Below, in pieces: positions 7,843-13,741 of a stretch of DNA of 20,802 nt. Below the pieces are notes generated by a model that saw only the letters and a program-made list of their open reading frames with translations, was not told the origin of the DNA and did not search any database. The stretch lies in IMG/VR virus record IMGVR_UViG_3300037160_000083, positions 1-20,802 of that record. One strand, 5' to 3'. Source of the stretch: a virus. The first letter of the stretch is position 1. Each line of letters starts with the position of its first letter. Position numbers and translations under genes: made by a program.

Positions 7843-8463
7843 TCAGTATACGATGGCAACGCTGGCAGCGTCGAGCACGGGAGGTAGTCTGACGAACTTC
7901 CCCGTCTCCCAAACCGGCGTGCGGCCTAACCGTAGCAGGCGGTCAAGCGTGAGCGGCCTGTACTGCATCAACTCCGCCGAGATCAGAATATGACGTCCGT
8001 CCTCTATCAGATTGCCACGGTGCCCGTACGGTGTGTGCAAGTGTCCATGGACGTTGAAGTGCGCGCCAAGTGCGTCGAGTACGCCGGACGGGAGAGGCTC
8101 GTGCGAGAACGTCAGCGTGCGTCCACGGTAGTCCAACACCGCGAGTTTGACTACAGCATCCCAGCCTAGTTTGAGCGACCAAGCGATACTTGGATTGTCG
8201 TGGTTGCCTAATACTAGTAGCGTGGAGACGAAGCGGGAACGGAGATCCGACAGGAATTGTCGAGCCAAGTCCTCGCCAGATCGGTACAGACATACGTCTC
8301 CTAAATTGATTAGTTGGTCACCGGAACGTAGGATTTGTAGGCCAGTTCGGATCGACTCGGCAAAATTGGCGGGACGATGTTCGAGTTCGACGAGTTTGTC
8401 GTGTCCGAGGTGCCAGTCGCTCGAAACGTAGATGTCGGGAACGCGGTCCTGGTCTAGATTCAT
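7843..8463 (-). CDS. Calcineurin-like metallophosphoesterase
   Basis: A 206-residue single-domain metal-dependent phosphoesterase. All five family motifs are present: D16-W-H18, G-D56 (LINLGDVCLY), G-N87-H88-D (LVLGNHDN), H121 (FSHEP) and H139-G-H141-L-H143. These residues build the di-metal site that hydrolyses phosphomonoesters or diesters. The substrate cannot be read from the sequence. The position directly after the tRNA array and near RtcB makes RNA-end or cyclic phosphate processing a reasonable guess only. TGCTATACT ends 8 nt before the ATG at 8463; AGGAA overlaps the gap, so either leaderless or SD initiation is possible. Confidence 0.85.
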   Translation of the reverse strand: MNLDQDRVPDIYVSSDWHLGHDKLVELEHRPANFAESIRTGLQILRSGDQLINLGDVCLYRSGEDLARQFLSDLRSRFVSTLLVLGNHDNPSIAWSLKLGWDAVVKLAVLDYRGRTLTFSHEPLPSGVLDALGAHFNVHGHLHTPYGHRGNLIEDGRHILISAELMQYRPLTLDRLLRLGRTPVWETGKFVRLPPVLDAASVAIVY

Positions 8464-8471
8464 AAGTTCCT

Positions 8472-8480
8472 AGTATAGCA
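8472..8480 (-). promoter_or_regulatory. Extended -10 (TGCTATACT) before phosphoesterase gene
   Basis: Consensus-like extended -10 between the last tRNA of the array and the phosphoesterase. The predicted start of transcription falls at the ATG. This separates the gene from the tRNA transcript. Confidence 0.55.
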
Positions 8481-8491
8481 AACGATAGTAG

Positions 8492-8569
8492 TGGTGGCCC
8501 CGGAGCGAATCGAACGCTCGAACCTGTCGCTTAGAAGGCGACCGCTCTGTCCATCTGAGCTACGAGGCC
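8492..8569 (-). tRNA. tRNA-Arg(UCU)
   Basis: Anticodon TCT (complement at 8533-8535) reads AGA. The acceptor GGCCTCG pairs with CGGGGCC with one G-U, discriminator A, CCA encoded. D-loop GG and T-loop TTCGATT are canonical. Last tRNA of the array in transcription order. Confidence 0.95.
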
Positions 8570-8578
8570 GTGAGGTGG

Positions 8579-8652
8579 GGTGCGGTGGCGGAATCGAACC
8601 GCCGGCCTGATTCTTAGGAGGAATCCGCTCTGTCCTTCTGAGCTAACCGCAC
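8579..8652 (-). tRNA. tRNA-Arg(CCU)
   Basis: Anticodon CCT (complement at 8616-8618) reads AGG. Acceptor GTGCGGT/ACCGCAC is perfect and the T-loop is TTCGATT. The 3' end continues CCCACC, so a clean CCA is not encoded, unlike nearly all other tRNAs here. The preceding HNH stop lies 3 nt upstream. Confidence 0.93.
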
Positions 8653-8654
8653 GT

Positions 8655-9161
8655 TTACGCGAACAAGTACCTGTTCCAGACTTCCTGATCTCCTTGCATC
8701 AACCTCAACTTCGCGTGTATCCCAATTGATCTAGGCGGACGCGCGAGCGCCATCCCGGCTTCGGCTGGCGTCCTGTCGCCTTTACGATTATTATCGGAAA
8801 AACAACAGGCAACCAAATTGTCCCACGTCGATTGACCGCCGCGAGAGCGCGGCACCACATGATCCAAGGTGAGATCTTTGGACGGTAGCGTATGTCCACA
8901 GTACTGGCACGTGCTCTGATCGCGCAGAATAATTCCCTTACGCGAGACCGAACGGTTGAACCGCGGCACGCGCCGATACCGTACCAGCCGAATCACGGAC
9001 GGGAGACGGATCTCCAATTGCGAAGTGTGGATAACGTGGTCGGACGGAACTTCCACGACGGCTGCACACTTACAGATGAGCTTCATCGCACGACGTGCGG
9101 AACAGATGTGGATCGGTTCAAAACTGGCGTTGAGAACTAACACTAGATGATTTAGGCTCAT
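8655..9161 (-). CDS. HNH endonuclease (bacterial/phage 5-methylcytosine-type HNH family)
   Basis: A 168-residue protein. The N-terminal half (VLNASFEPIHICSARRAMKL, then RLPSVIRLVRYRRVP) and the C-terminal HNH core (CQYCGH, LTLDHVVPRSRGG, NRKGDRTPAEAGM) match a widespread stand-alone HNH family. The second metal-binding cysteine pair is altered: where ACxxCN is expected the sequence has ACCFSDN. It starts 9 nt after the RtcB stop and ends 3 nt before tRNA-Arg(CCU), so it is embedded in the tRNA transcript. A role as a mobile nuclease or in DNA processing is inferred. Confidence 0.9.
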   Translation of the reverse strand: MSLNHLVLVLNASFEPIHICSARRAMKLICKCAAVVEVPSDHVIHTSQLEIRLPSVIRLVRYRRVPRFNRSVSRKGIILRDQSTCQYCGHTLPSKDLTLDHVVPRSRGGQSTWDNLVACCFSDNNRKGDRTPAEAGMALARPPRSIGIHAKLRLMQGDQEVWNRYLFA

Positions 9162-9170
9162 GGTCTATCC

Positions 9171-10346
9171 CTAATCCCGGTACGGATCGACTTCCCGCTC
9201 GCCCGCCATCGCCACGCCAATCGGTTTCAACGCGTGCAAAACGCGAATACTTCCCGCGTGTTCCGCCAGCACGTCCGTCAACCGTTTGTAACAGTCCGGC
9301 GACTCGTCCACTCCAGCCCCGCGCAACTCCACGTCCGCACGGCTCACCCACCCGTCCATCATCGCCTGCGTTACCTTACCGACGCGCTTTACCTCACCCG
9401 TGCGCCGATCCACCTTTCCCTTCGCCTCCATCCTGCCCATAACTCGTCCAGCCCCGTGGATGGTCGAATAGAGGGATAGCCCCGCGTCTTCGTTCTCGAC
9501 GCCCTCGATTATGACCGAGATCTCTCCCATACTACCCCCGACGAATCCGCGCTGGCCGGGGAAAGCTGGCGTAGCTCCCTTACGAACCACCCACAACATT
9601 TCGCCTTGGTGCTCTTCACGCCACGCGAAATTATGGTTGTTGTGTACTTCCTCCAGCACGTTAGCGCCAAGGATCTTAGCCACCCGTTCGCTAACCCAGT
9701 CACGGCCTGCGTAGGCGTAACGTCCCGCCAACGTCATACAAGCGAGATAGTCGGCACCCATACTGTCGGTGGCCGAGATCACGCACGGCTCCACGTCCAT
9801 CCCGTCCTTCGCGCCGGCGGCGTTTAGGAAGTACGTCGCGGTTTTGTGTCCGAGTCCGCGCGATCCGAAATGTACGCCGATCCACACGCGCCCGAGTTCG
9901 TCCTCGAAGATGTCAACGTAGTGGTTGCCGGACCCGACCGTACCAAGTTGTTGGTGCGCCATTTCCTTAAGCGGCGCGACTGCGGTTAGTTTCCACGCAT
10001 CGTCGTCGAACAGTTCGTGGTCGATCCGCTCGTTGTTTTTTCGACCGACGCCGAAACTGATAATGCGAAACACGTCGTCCATAATCGTGGAGATGTTACG
10101 GCGCACGTCCGTTACGTCCGCGTCGGTTAGGATAGCGCGGTTTCCACAACTTATGTCGAACCCGACTCCCGACGGACTGATCTTGTCTTTGTACGCCACC
10201 ACCCCGCCTATAGGCACTCCATACCCAGCGTGGTGGTCGGCCATAAGCGCCACCCGGTCGGCGGTTTTAGCGCACGTTTTGATCTGGCGTAACGCCCACT
10301 CGTCCACGGGCGTACCCCATACTGGAATTCCATCGATTAGTTGCAT
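9171..10346 (-). CDS. rtcB: RtcB-type RNA ligase (3'-phosphate/5'-hydroxyl RNA repair)
   Basis: A 391-residue ligase that joins RNA ends left by tRNA-cleaving nucleases (2',3'-cyclic phosphate or 3'-phosphate to 5'-OH) using GTP and Mn2+. Metal and GTP motifs are intact: ADHHAGYGVPIG, SGVGFDISCGNRAI (Asp64, Cys67), VGSGNH (His142), VHFGSRGLGH (His159), HNNHNFAWRE, GATPAFPGQRG and the guanylylated His297 in HGAGR. The length fits the short RtcB subgroup. No archease or RtcA lies nearby. It sits inside the tRNA array between tRNA-Lys(UUU) and an HNH gene and shares their transcript, so repair of phage or host tRNAs cut by defence nucleases is the natural inference. Confidence 0.95.
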   Translation of the reverse strand: MQLIDGIPVWGTPVDEWALRQIKTCAKTADRVALMADHHAGYGVPIGGVVAYKDKISPSGVGFDISCGNRAILTDADVTDVRRNISTIMDDVFRIISFGVGRKNNERIDHELFDDDAWKLTAVAPLKEMAHQQLGTVGSGNHYVDIFEDELGRVWIGVHFGSRGLGHKTATYFLNAAGAKDGMDVEPCVISATDSMGADYLACMTLAGRYAYAGRDWVSERVAKILGANVLEEVHNNHNFAWREEHQGEMLWVVRKGATPAFPGQRGFVGGSMGEISVIIEGVENEDAGLSLYSTIHGAGRVMGRMEAKGKVDRRTGEVKRVGKVTQAMMDGWVSRADVELRGAGVDESPDCYKRLTDVLAEHAGSIRVLHALKPIGVAMAGEREVDPYRD

Positions 10347-10383
10347 TTGCGATGTACCGTCCTTGATCCTAAGTTGTAGAATG

Positions 10384-10460
10384 TGGTCCGCCGAGCCGGT
10401 CCCGCCCCGGCTGCGTCCTGTTTAAAAGACAGGTCCACGTTCTCTCAGTGGTATCGGCGG
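10384..10460 (-). tRNA. tRNA-Lys(UUU) with altered elbow
   Basis: Acceptor CCGCCGA/TCGGCGG, discriminator A and CCA are encoded. Anticodon stem CCTGT/ACAGG with loop CTTTTAA. The T-loop is GGCGGGA instead of TTCRANY and the D-loop TGAGAGAAC has no GG but offers A18-G19 opposite G55-C56. First RNA upstream of rtcB. Confidence 0.85.
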
Positions 10461-10461
10461 A

Positions 10462-10539
10462 TGGTGCCAGATCGGAGGATCGAACTCCGCTTTAGCCGGT
10501 ATGTAAAGCCGGTCCAGGCGACCAGCCTGGGTATCTGGC
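10462..10539 (-). tRNA. tRNA-Val(UAC)
   Basis: Anticodon TAC (complement at 10503-10505) reads GUA. Acceptor GCCAGAT/ATCTGGC, CCA encoded, D-loop GG and T-loop TTCGATC. Oddities: A8 in place of T8, and a C-A mismatch closing the anticodon stem (31-39). Confidence 0.9.
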
Positions 10540-10546
10540 GAAACTT

Positions 10547-10621
10547 TGGTAGGCCCTTTGGGAATCTAACCCAATCCAGCGACTTTATAAGAATCGCACG
10601 CATACGGAGCGTCTAGGGCCT
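10547..10621 (-). tRNA. tRNA-Ile(UAU)
   Basis: Anticodon TAT (complement at 10587-10589) reads AUA directly, without needing lysidine modification of a CAU anticodon. Acceptor AGGCCCT/AGGGCCT, CCA encoded. D-loop TCCGTAT has G18-U19 and T-loop TTAGATT has U55-A56, a changed but complementary 19-56 pair. Confidence 0.9.
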
Positions 10622-10622
10622 A

Positions 10623-10698
10623 TGGCTCCCCGACCAGGATTCTAACCTGGAACCTCACGGTTAACAGCCGTGCTCTCTAACAGTTGAGATATCGGGGA
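10623..10698 (-). tRNA. tRNA-Asn(GUU)
   Basis: Anticodon GTT (complement at 10663-10665). Acceptor TCCCCGA/TCGGGGA, discriminator G, CCA encoded. D-loop AACTGTTA has U19 in the canonical position and T-loop TTAGAAT has A56, so 19-56 is U-A rather than G-C. Confidence 0.95.
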
Positions 10699-10707
10699 AT
10701 ATGCACT

Positions 10708-11464
10708 TTAAATGCCTACTGCAATCTTGAGATCCTGTTCGACGGCCTTACGACCACGAGCACCCTTTACGGTACCGGCATTCCAACCGTCTAACAACCC
10801 GTATTCCCTAGCTTCTTTCAAACTAGGGACCAACATGAGCCACGCTTCAAATGGCATGTCTCGACGGAACATATTGCAACGCATACAGGCCGCTACGACA
10901 TTCGTTCTCACGTGACCAATACTGTTATCAATACGATCAAGTGTCATCTTTCCGACTACGTCACCGCAGTACTCGCAGCCACCGGAAATCCTGTTTTTGA
11001 TAAATTGCCAATCGAGATCATTCTCTAGTCCACGTAGCTTATCGGACCTGCGGGAGTCGCAGAGTATAAACATGAACCGCTTGTCCAGGAGACTGTCTCC
11101 GAAGACGATCTACGGCTTTCCTTCTATCCAGTTCGCGCTGTTTAGCCAATGCCGTAGTCGGATATTTTTTCCTGTGCTCAACGTCGCATGTATAACAAAG
11201 GAACCTCCTATAAAAATTATTCCCAACCTTTCGGACGGCAAACCTAACCTCTGGCTCTTTTTGTCCGCAACCTTTGCAACAATGCTTGATCGGTGGTCGA
11301 TGTTCAGAAACGTACGCGATATGCTTCTCCCGATTGGCCTTATACCACAATCGGTTATAGTCAACCATACACGACTGACACCAAGTCTGTTTTGCTTGGT
11401 CTATTTTGCGTGTATAGAACTCGCTATCTTCTTTTATCTGCTTACACCGTGTACAAAACTTCAT
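10708..11464 (-). pseudogene. HNH homing endonuclease split by a +1 frameshift
   Basis: Two overlapping frames make one recognisable protein. The upstream frame (11039-11464) has two zinc-knuckle modules, FCTRCKQIK...WCQSC and HCCKGCGQK...LCYTC, then a basic linker. The downstream frame (10708-11073) has the HNH core: CEYCGD, KMTLDRIDNSIGH, NVVAACMRCNMFRRDMP and an EAWLMLVP tail typical of phage homing nucleases. Homologues that I recall carry these in one chain; here reading must move +1 near 11085-11095, where the two frames can be joined as RRQS to LLDKRF. No slippery heptamer is visible, so this is more likely a mutation than programmed shifting. The downstream ATG at 11073 has no SD. Confidence 0.75.
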
Positions 11465-11494
11465 ACAATCAGTGTACCACTTTTAAATGAAAAC

Positions 11495-11572
11495 TGGTGC
11501 GCCCAAAAGGATTTGAACCTTTGACCACACGCTTAAGAGACGTATGCTCTGACCAGACTGAGCTATGGACGC
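11495..11572 (-). tRNA. tRNA-Lys(CUU)
   Basis: Anticodon CTT (complement at 11535-11537). Acceptor GCGTCCA/TGGGCGC, CCA encoded, D-loop GG and T-loop TTCAAAT. Fully canonical elbow, in contrast to tRNA-Lys(UUU). Confidence 0.95.
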
Positions 11573-11580
11573 GAAACTTT

Positions 11581-11654
11581 TGGTAGCGCTAGCGGATCTC
11601 GAAACCGCATCGAATCCTTGAAGGGGATTCATCCTACCTTTAGACGATAGCGCC
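11581..11654 (-). tRNA. tRNA-Glu(UUC) with C33
   Basis: Anticodon TTC (complement at 11620-11622) in loop CCTTCAA, so position 33 is C instead of the near-universal U. Acceptor GGCGCTA/TAGCGCT with a G1-U72 pair, CCA encoded, T-loop TTCGAGA with a T-T mismatch at 53-61. Confidence 0.85.
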
Positions 11655-11655
11655 G

Positions 11656-11731
11656 TGGTCTCGTAGGTGAGAATTGAACTCACTGTCACTTCCTTGAGAG
11701 GGAAGGCGCTCGGCCGGTCGCGCTCTACGAG
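11656..11731 (-). tRNA. tRNA-Glu(CUC)
   Basis: Anticodon CTC (complement at 11696-11698). Acceptor CTCGTAG/CTACGAG, CCA encoded, T-loop TTCAATT, D-loop with GG. Only one nucleotide separates it from tRNA-Glu(UUC). Confidence 0.9.
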
Positions 11732-11741
11732 TCTTACAAAA

Positions 11742-11818
11742 TGGCGCTCCGTGGGAGGCACGATCTCCCCGTCTCTTGGTTGACAACCAAGCGCCTCGAC
11801 CATCTCGGCCTACGGAGC
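11742..11818 (-). tRNA. tRNA-Asp(GUC)
   Basis: Anticodon GTC (complement at 11782-11784). Acceptor GCTCCGT/ACGGAGC, discriminator G, CCA encoded, D-loop GG. T-loop ATCGTGC keeps U55-C56 but has A54. Confidence 0.93.
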
Positions 11819-11822
11819 AAAA

Positions 11823-11888
11823 GTGGGTGGGCGTCAATCAATCACACCGCCTGTTACATGAACCGATCTTACGATTCCGGTCACCCAC
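11823..11888 (-). ncRNA. CCA-less tRNA-like element of unknown identity
   Basis: It has the position and size of a tRNA in the array, with a perfect 7-bp closing stem GTGGGTG/CACCCAC. The interior lacks a normal anticodon arm. It can form GAATCG-TAAGAT-CGGTTC and GGTGT/ACGCC hairpins. The 3' end reads TTT, not CCA. It is either a badly decayed tRNA or an untranslated structural RNA. Confidence 0.35.
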
Positions 11889-11895
11889 AAATTTA

Positions 11896-12005
11896 TGGAG
11901 CGGCGAGGACGAATCGAACATCCGCGAGCCGGTTCGGTGTCGCGCCACCTTGCCGACCATGACACGGGCTGGAATCCCGTCGCTCTGCCACTGAGCTATC
12001 GCCGC
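11896..12005 (-). tRNA. tRNA-Gly(UCC) with a 40-nt structured variable arm
   Basis: Acceptor GCGGCGA/TCGCCGC, CCA encoded, D-loop GG, anticodon TCC (complement at 11971-11973), T-loop TTCGATT. Between the anticodon and T stems lie 40 nt (11924-11963) instead of 4-5. They fold into a 6-bp stem (GGTCGG/CCGGCT with wobble), a symmetric CAA/GAA internal loop, a 4-bp stem GGTG/CACC and a GCGCGA loop. Glycine tRNAs are normally class I, so this arm is very unusual. Confidence 0.85.
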
Positions 12006-12017
12006 ACAAACGAAACA

Positions 12018-12093
12018 TGGTCCGCTCATTCGGATTTGAACCGAAAGCTGCTCCTTCGGACGGAGCCGACCTGTCCAGTTGGTCGATGAGCGG
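12018..12093 (-). tRNA. tRNA-Arg(CCG)
   Basis: Anticodon CCG (complement at 12057-12059). Acceptor CCGCTCA/TGAGCGG, CCA encoded, D-loop GG, T-loop TTCAAAT, short variable loop. Confidence 0.93.
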
Positions 12094-12100
12094 TTAGAAT

Positions 12101-12189
12101 TGGGACGCCCGACAGGACTCGAACCTGCATAGAGCATTACGCTCCCACGTTCGTAGCGTGGTACCTGATCCAAATTAGGTTACGGGCGC
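12101..12189 (-). tRNA. tRNA-Arg(ACG) with a long variable arm
   Basis: Anticodon ACG (complement at 12152-12154), the type that is deaminated to ICG. Acceptor GCGCCCG/CGGGCGT with G1-U72, CCA encoded, T-loop TTCGAGT. The variable region is 16 nt and forms a GAGC-GTAAT-GCTC hairpin, a class II feature not expected for arginine. Confidence 0.9.
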
Positions 12190-12198
12190 GTGAAAACT

Positions 12199-12274
12199 TG
12201 GCAGCGGCGGCAGGATTTCAACCTGCGCGTGTTCGGGTCAGAGCCGAATGCCTTAAGCGCTTGGCTACGCCGCT
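12199..12274 (-). tRNA. tRNA-Gln(CUG)
   Basis: Anticodon CTG (complement at 12239-12241). Acceptor AGCGGCG/CGCCGCT, discriminator G, CCA encoded. T-loop TTGAAAT has G56; the D-loop AAGCGCTTAA offers G18-C19, a reversed but complementary 19-56 pair. Confidence 0.92.
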
Positions 12275-12298
12275 GTATAACTTGTACGTACTTCCGAT

Positions 12299-12374
12299 TG
12301 GCGGGGGCGCTCGGGCTCGAACCGAGACTCGGTGGAACCAAAATCCACTGCATTGCCTATTATGCTACGCCCCT
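12299..12374 (-). tRNA. tRNA-Gln(UUG)
   Basis: Anticodon TTG (complement at 12339-12341). Acceptor AGGGGCG/CGCCCCC with an A1-C72 mismatch, in keeping with the weak first pair favoured by glutaminyl-tRNA synthetase. Discriminator G, CCA encoded, canonical elbow. Confidence 0.92.
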
Positions 12375-12381
12375 TCAAACT

Positions 12382-12457
12382 TGGGTTGAGGTACGGGAAT
12401 CGAACCCGTCTTTGCGGTTCCACGGACCGCTGCCTAAACCGCTCGGCCAACCCCAAC
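12382..12457 (-). tRNA. tRNA-His(GUG) with C33
   Basis: Anticodon GTG (complement at 12421-12423) in loop CCGTGGA, so base 33 is C. The histidine identity pair is present: G at -1 (complement at 12457) opposite discriminator C73. CCA encoded; D-loop GG and T-loop TTCGATT are canonical. Confidence 0.93.
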
Positions 12458-12470
12458 ATGAAACTATAAC

Positions 12471-12700
12471 GCTAGCGTGCCGGTTAGGTCCCGGCTATGG
12501 CCGCATCGCGGGGTTTACATCCACCTGCCGATGAACAGGTACCCGCGAAATTAAAGCCGCGCGACAGTTTGAGCGCGGTTACTCTTGGCCCATGGCCGCC
12601 GATCTTCCTTCCACCTCTTCACGGGAGGTAATCTGACAATCGGCACCGTCCCAGGATGGGGCTCGGTTTCCACTGTACGATCCGTCGTACCGACGCTAGC
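12471..12700 (-). ncRNA. 230-nt structured RNA with tRNA-like ends, unknown class
   Basis: The termini pair perfectly over 8 bp (GCTAGCGT with ACGCTAGC), spaced like a tRNA acceptor. Two nt inside is a GTACGA-CGGA-TCGTAC hairpin in the D-arm position. The hairpin GCCGG-GACCTAA-CCGGC stacks directly on the 3' strand, like a 5-bp/7-nt T-arm. Between them are four more hairpins, including GCCGATT/GATCGGC enclosing ACCTC/GAGGT, CCGCGC/GCGCGG, and CGCGGG/CCCGCG enclosing ACCTG/CAGGT. There is no CCA. The topology recalls tmRNA, but G3-U70 and the usual 5' motif are missing. It fills the gap between tRNA-His and tRNA-Phe. Confidence 0.45.
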
Positions 12701-12704
12701 GACT

Positions 12705-12779
12705 TGGTGCCTGCTGCGGCGCTCGCATCCGCGTTACCGGCTTTTCAGACCGGCGCTACGCTATCTCAGCTAAGCAGGC
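12705..12779 (-). tRNA. tRNA-Phe(GAA) with altered elbow
   Basis: Anticodon GAA (complement at 12744-12746). Acceptor GCCTGCT/AGCAGGC, CCA encoded. T-loop TGCGAGC has G55-C56; the D-loop AGATAGCG offers A18-G19. The T-stem has an A-G mismatch at 53-61. Confidence 0.85.
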
Positions 12780-12787
12780 GAACTGAT

Positions 12788-12859
12788 GAGGTGGTAGTAG
12801 ACCTTTCGGTCCTCGTGCCGCAACGTTTATCGGCACTTCGCGGTTGCCCGCCACACCTC
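12788..12859 (-). ncRNA. 72-nt cloverleaf-like RNA with GNRA tetraloops, no CCA
   Basis: The whole 72 nt folds as a four-way junction. Closing stem GAGGTG/CACCTC; D-like arm GCGG-GCAA-CCGC; anticodon-like arm GTGCCG with a 10-nt loop and CGGCAC; T-like arm GACC-GAAA-GGTC. Every stem is perfectly paired, and two arms end in GNRA tetraloops instead of D and T loops. It lies between tRNA-Phe and the plus-strand HNH gene. It is not a translatable tRNA. A decoy, a processing signal or a remodelled tRNA are all possible. Confidence 0.45.
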
Positions 12860-12898
12860 GTAAAAATGGTGGACCTTGCTACGGTTTCATTGCAACCG

Positions 12899-12907
12899 TG
12901 CTATCCT
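12899..12907 (+). promoter_or_regulatory. Extended -10 (TGCTATCCT) for plus-strand HNH gene
   Basis: Identical to the nonamer before portal. The hexamer ends 7 nt before the ATG at 12915, predicting a leaderless transcript independent of, and opposed to, the tRNA array. Confidence 0.5.
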
Positions 12908-12914
12908 CATACTT

Positions 12915-13529
12915 ATGAACTCACGTTTCAATCCCTCTCAGATAACACGTACTTGCCCGAATTGTGGCAAACAATTCCAACCTCAAATGCGCGACGTTAA
13001 CCGAGGCTTTGGCAGATACTGTTCGGTAAGTTGCGGCTCGCAACATCGCCAACGTCAAAGGTACGGGCCGCGTATCGACACGACATGCGGATTTTGCTTA
13101 AAACCGTTAGTTAAATTGGCTAGCGAACTCGCAAAAAGTCATAGTGGCCTATTATTCTGCACCCGAAAGTGCAAGGATTCCGCCCAACGTATCGAAGCCG
13201 GGATCACGGCTATTCAGCCAAAACACTACGGAACCGCCGCAAATGTAAGCACCGAGATCTATAGAGCGATAGCGTTCAAACATCACGCGGCACGTTGCAA
13301 TCGTTGTAACTATGATCGTGTACCAGAGATACTGCATGTGCATCATTGTGACCGCGACCGCTCAAACAGGAAGCCAGAAAACTTAGAAATTATTTGCCCA
13401 ACTTGTCATGCCGAAGAACATTACTACGCTAAGGACGGCATGTTTGGCAAAAACAAGTACAAAGTGGTGGATCTCGTCGGCTCTGCCCCGACCGCCTCCT
13501 GCGTGCAAAACAGGCGCTCTCCTGAATGA
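12915..13529 (+). CDS. HNH endonuclease with zinc-finger N-terminus, plus strand
   Basis: A 204-residue protein, the only HNH gene opposed to the array. The N-terminus has two zinc-binding modules (TCPNCGKQF...YCSVSC and TCGFCLKPL...FCTRKC). The C-terminal HNH core reads CNRCNYDRVPEILHVHHCDR, RKPENLEIICPTCHAEEH. The ATG at 12915 is preferred over an upstream in-frame start because of the -10 at 12902-12907. The last ~22 codons are antisense to tRNA-Ala, so the gene has either inserted up to or run into the tRNA. A selfish element using a tRNA-array site is inferred. Confidence 0.88.
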   Translation: MNSRFNPSQITRTCPNCGKQFQPQMRDVNRGFGRYCSVSCGSQHRQRQRYGPRIDTTCGFCLKPLVKLASELAKSHSGLLFCTRKCKDSAQRIEAGITAIQPKHYGTAANVSTEIYRAIAFKHHAARCNRCNYDRVPEILHVHHCDRDRSNRKPENLEIICPTCHAEEHYYAKDGMFGKNKYKVVDLVGSAPTASCVQNRRSPE

Positions 13530-13540
13530 GCTAGAGACCC
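13465..13540 (-). tRNA. tRNA-Ala(UGC) with altered elbow
   Basis: Anticodon TGC (complement at 13505-13507). Acceptor GGGTCTC/GAGATCC contains the alanine identity pair G3-U70. CCA encoded. T-loop GGCAGAG has G54, G55 and C56; the D-loop ATTCAGGA has A18-G19 in canonical positions. The 3' half is overlapped antisense by the HNH gene. Confidence 0.88.
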
Positions 13541-13550
13541 GTAAACTGAT

Positions 13551-13643
13551 GAACGGCATCGTCGTCTGTCTCTGCCTGGATGTCTCCAAAACACGTTAGC
13601 GCGCGGGCATCCCCGTGGGTTTCGCATACATCGGATGCCGTTC
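13551..13643 (-). ncRNA. 93-nt element closed by a 10-bp stem, no CCA
   Basis: The ends pair perfectly over 10 bp, GAACGGCATC with GATGCCGTTC. Inside are GATGT/ACATC and a CGGG-GATG-CCCG hairpin. A second GATGCC could compete for the 5' strand, giving an alternative fold. A GTGT-TTTGGAG-ACAT arm looks like a proline anticodon loop, but no complete cloverleaf fits. It fills the spacer between tRNA-Ala and tRNA-Met. Its class is unknown. Confidence 0.35.
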
Positions 13644-13648
13644 AACTT

Positions 13649-13726
13649 TGGTAGCAGGACTAGGAATCTAACCTAGCTAGTTCTGCGTTATGAGCGCAGC
13701 GTGTGCAACAGCTCAACTTTCCTGCT
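13649..13726 (-). tRNA. tRNA-Met(CAU), probably elongator
   Basis: Anticodon CAT (complement at 13690-13692). Acceptor AGCAGGA/TCCTGCT, CCA encoded. It has no initiator-type GGG/CCC anticodon stem, and A1 pairs with U72. T-loop TTAGATT (A56) goes with D-loop U19 (AGCTGTTG). The D-stem is poorly paired. Confidence 0.88.
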
Positions 13727-13741
13727 ATAACTCTACAAACT

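Noticed and set aside
11924-11963. Archaeal-type tRNA intron with bulge-helix-bulge in tRNA-Gly, to be joined by RtcB
   Set aside because: The internal loop is symmetric rather than the staggered 3-nt bulges needed, and it lies in the variable region; no splicing endonuclease is seen. Described as a variable-arm insertion instead.
12471-12700. tmRNA call based on the tRNA-like topology and an internal frame reading AKSNRAQTVARL-stop
   Set aside because: No encoded CCA, no G3-U70 alanine identity pair, no convincing P2 helix, and the would-be tag lacks the usual hydrophobic end. Kept only as a structured RNA of unknown class.
12784-12830. Hammerhead ribozyme suggested by CTGATGAG on the plus strand
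   Set aside because: No GAAA strand with matching stems follows; the nearby hairpin has a TTTC loop. The opposite strand explains the region better as a cloverleaf.
13590-13625. tRNA-Pro from the TTTGGAG loop inside 13551-13643
   Set aside because: No matching acceptor, D- or T-arm can be placed around it, and a clear tRNA-Pro(UGG) exists at 15024.
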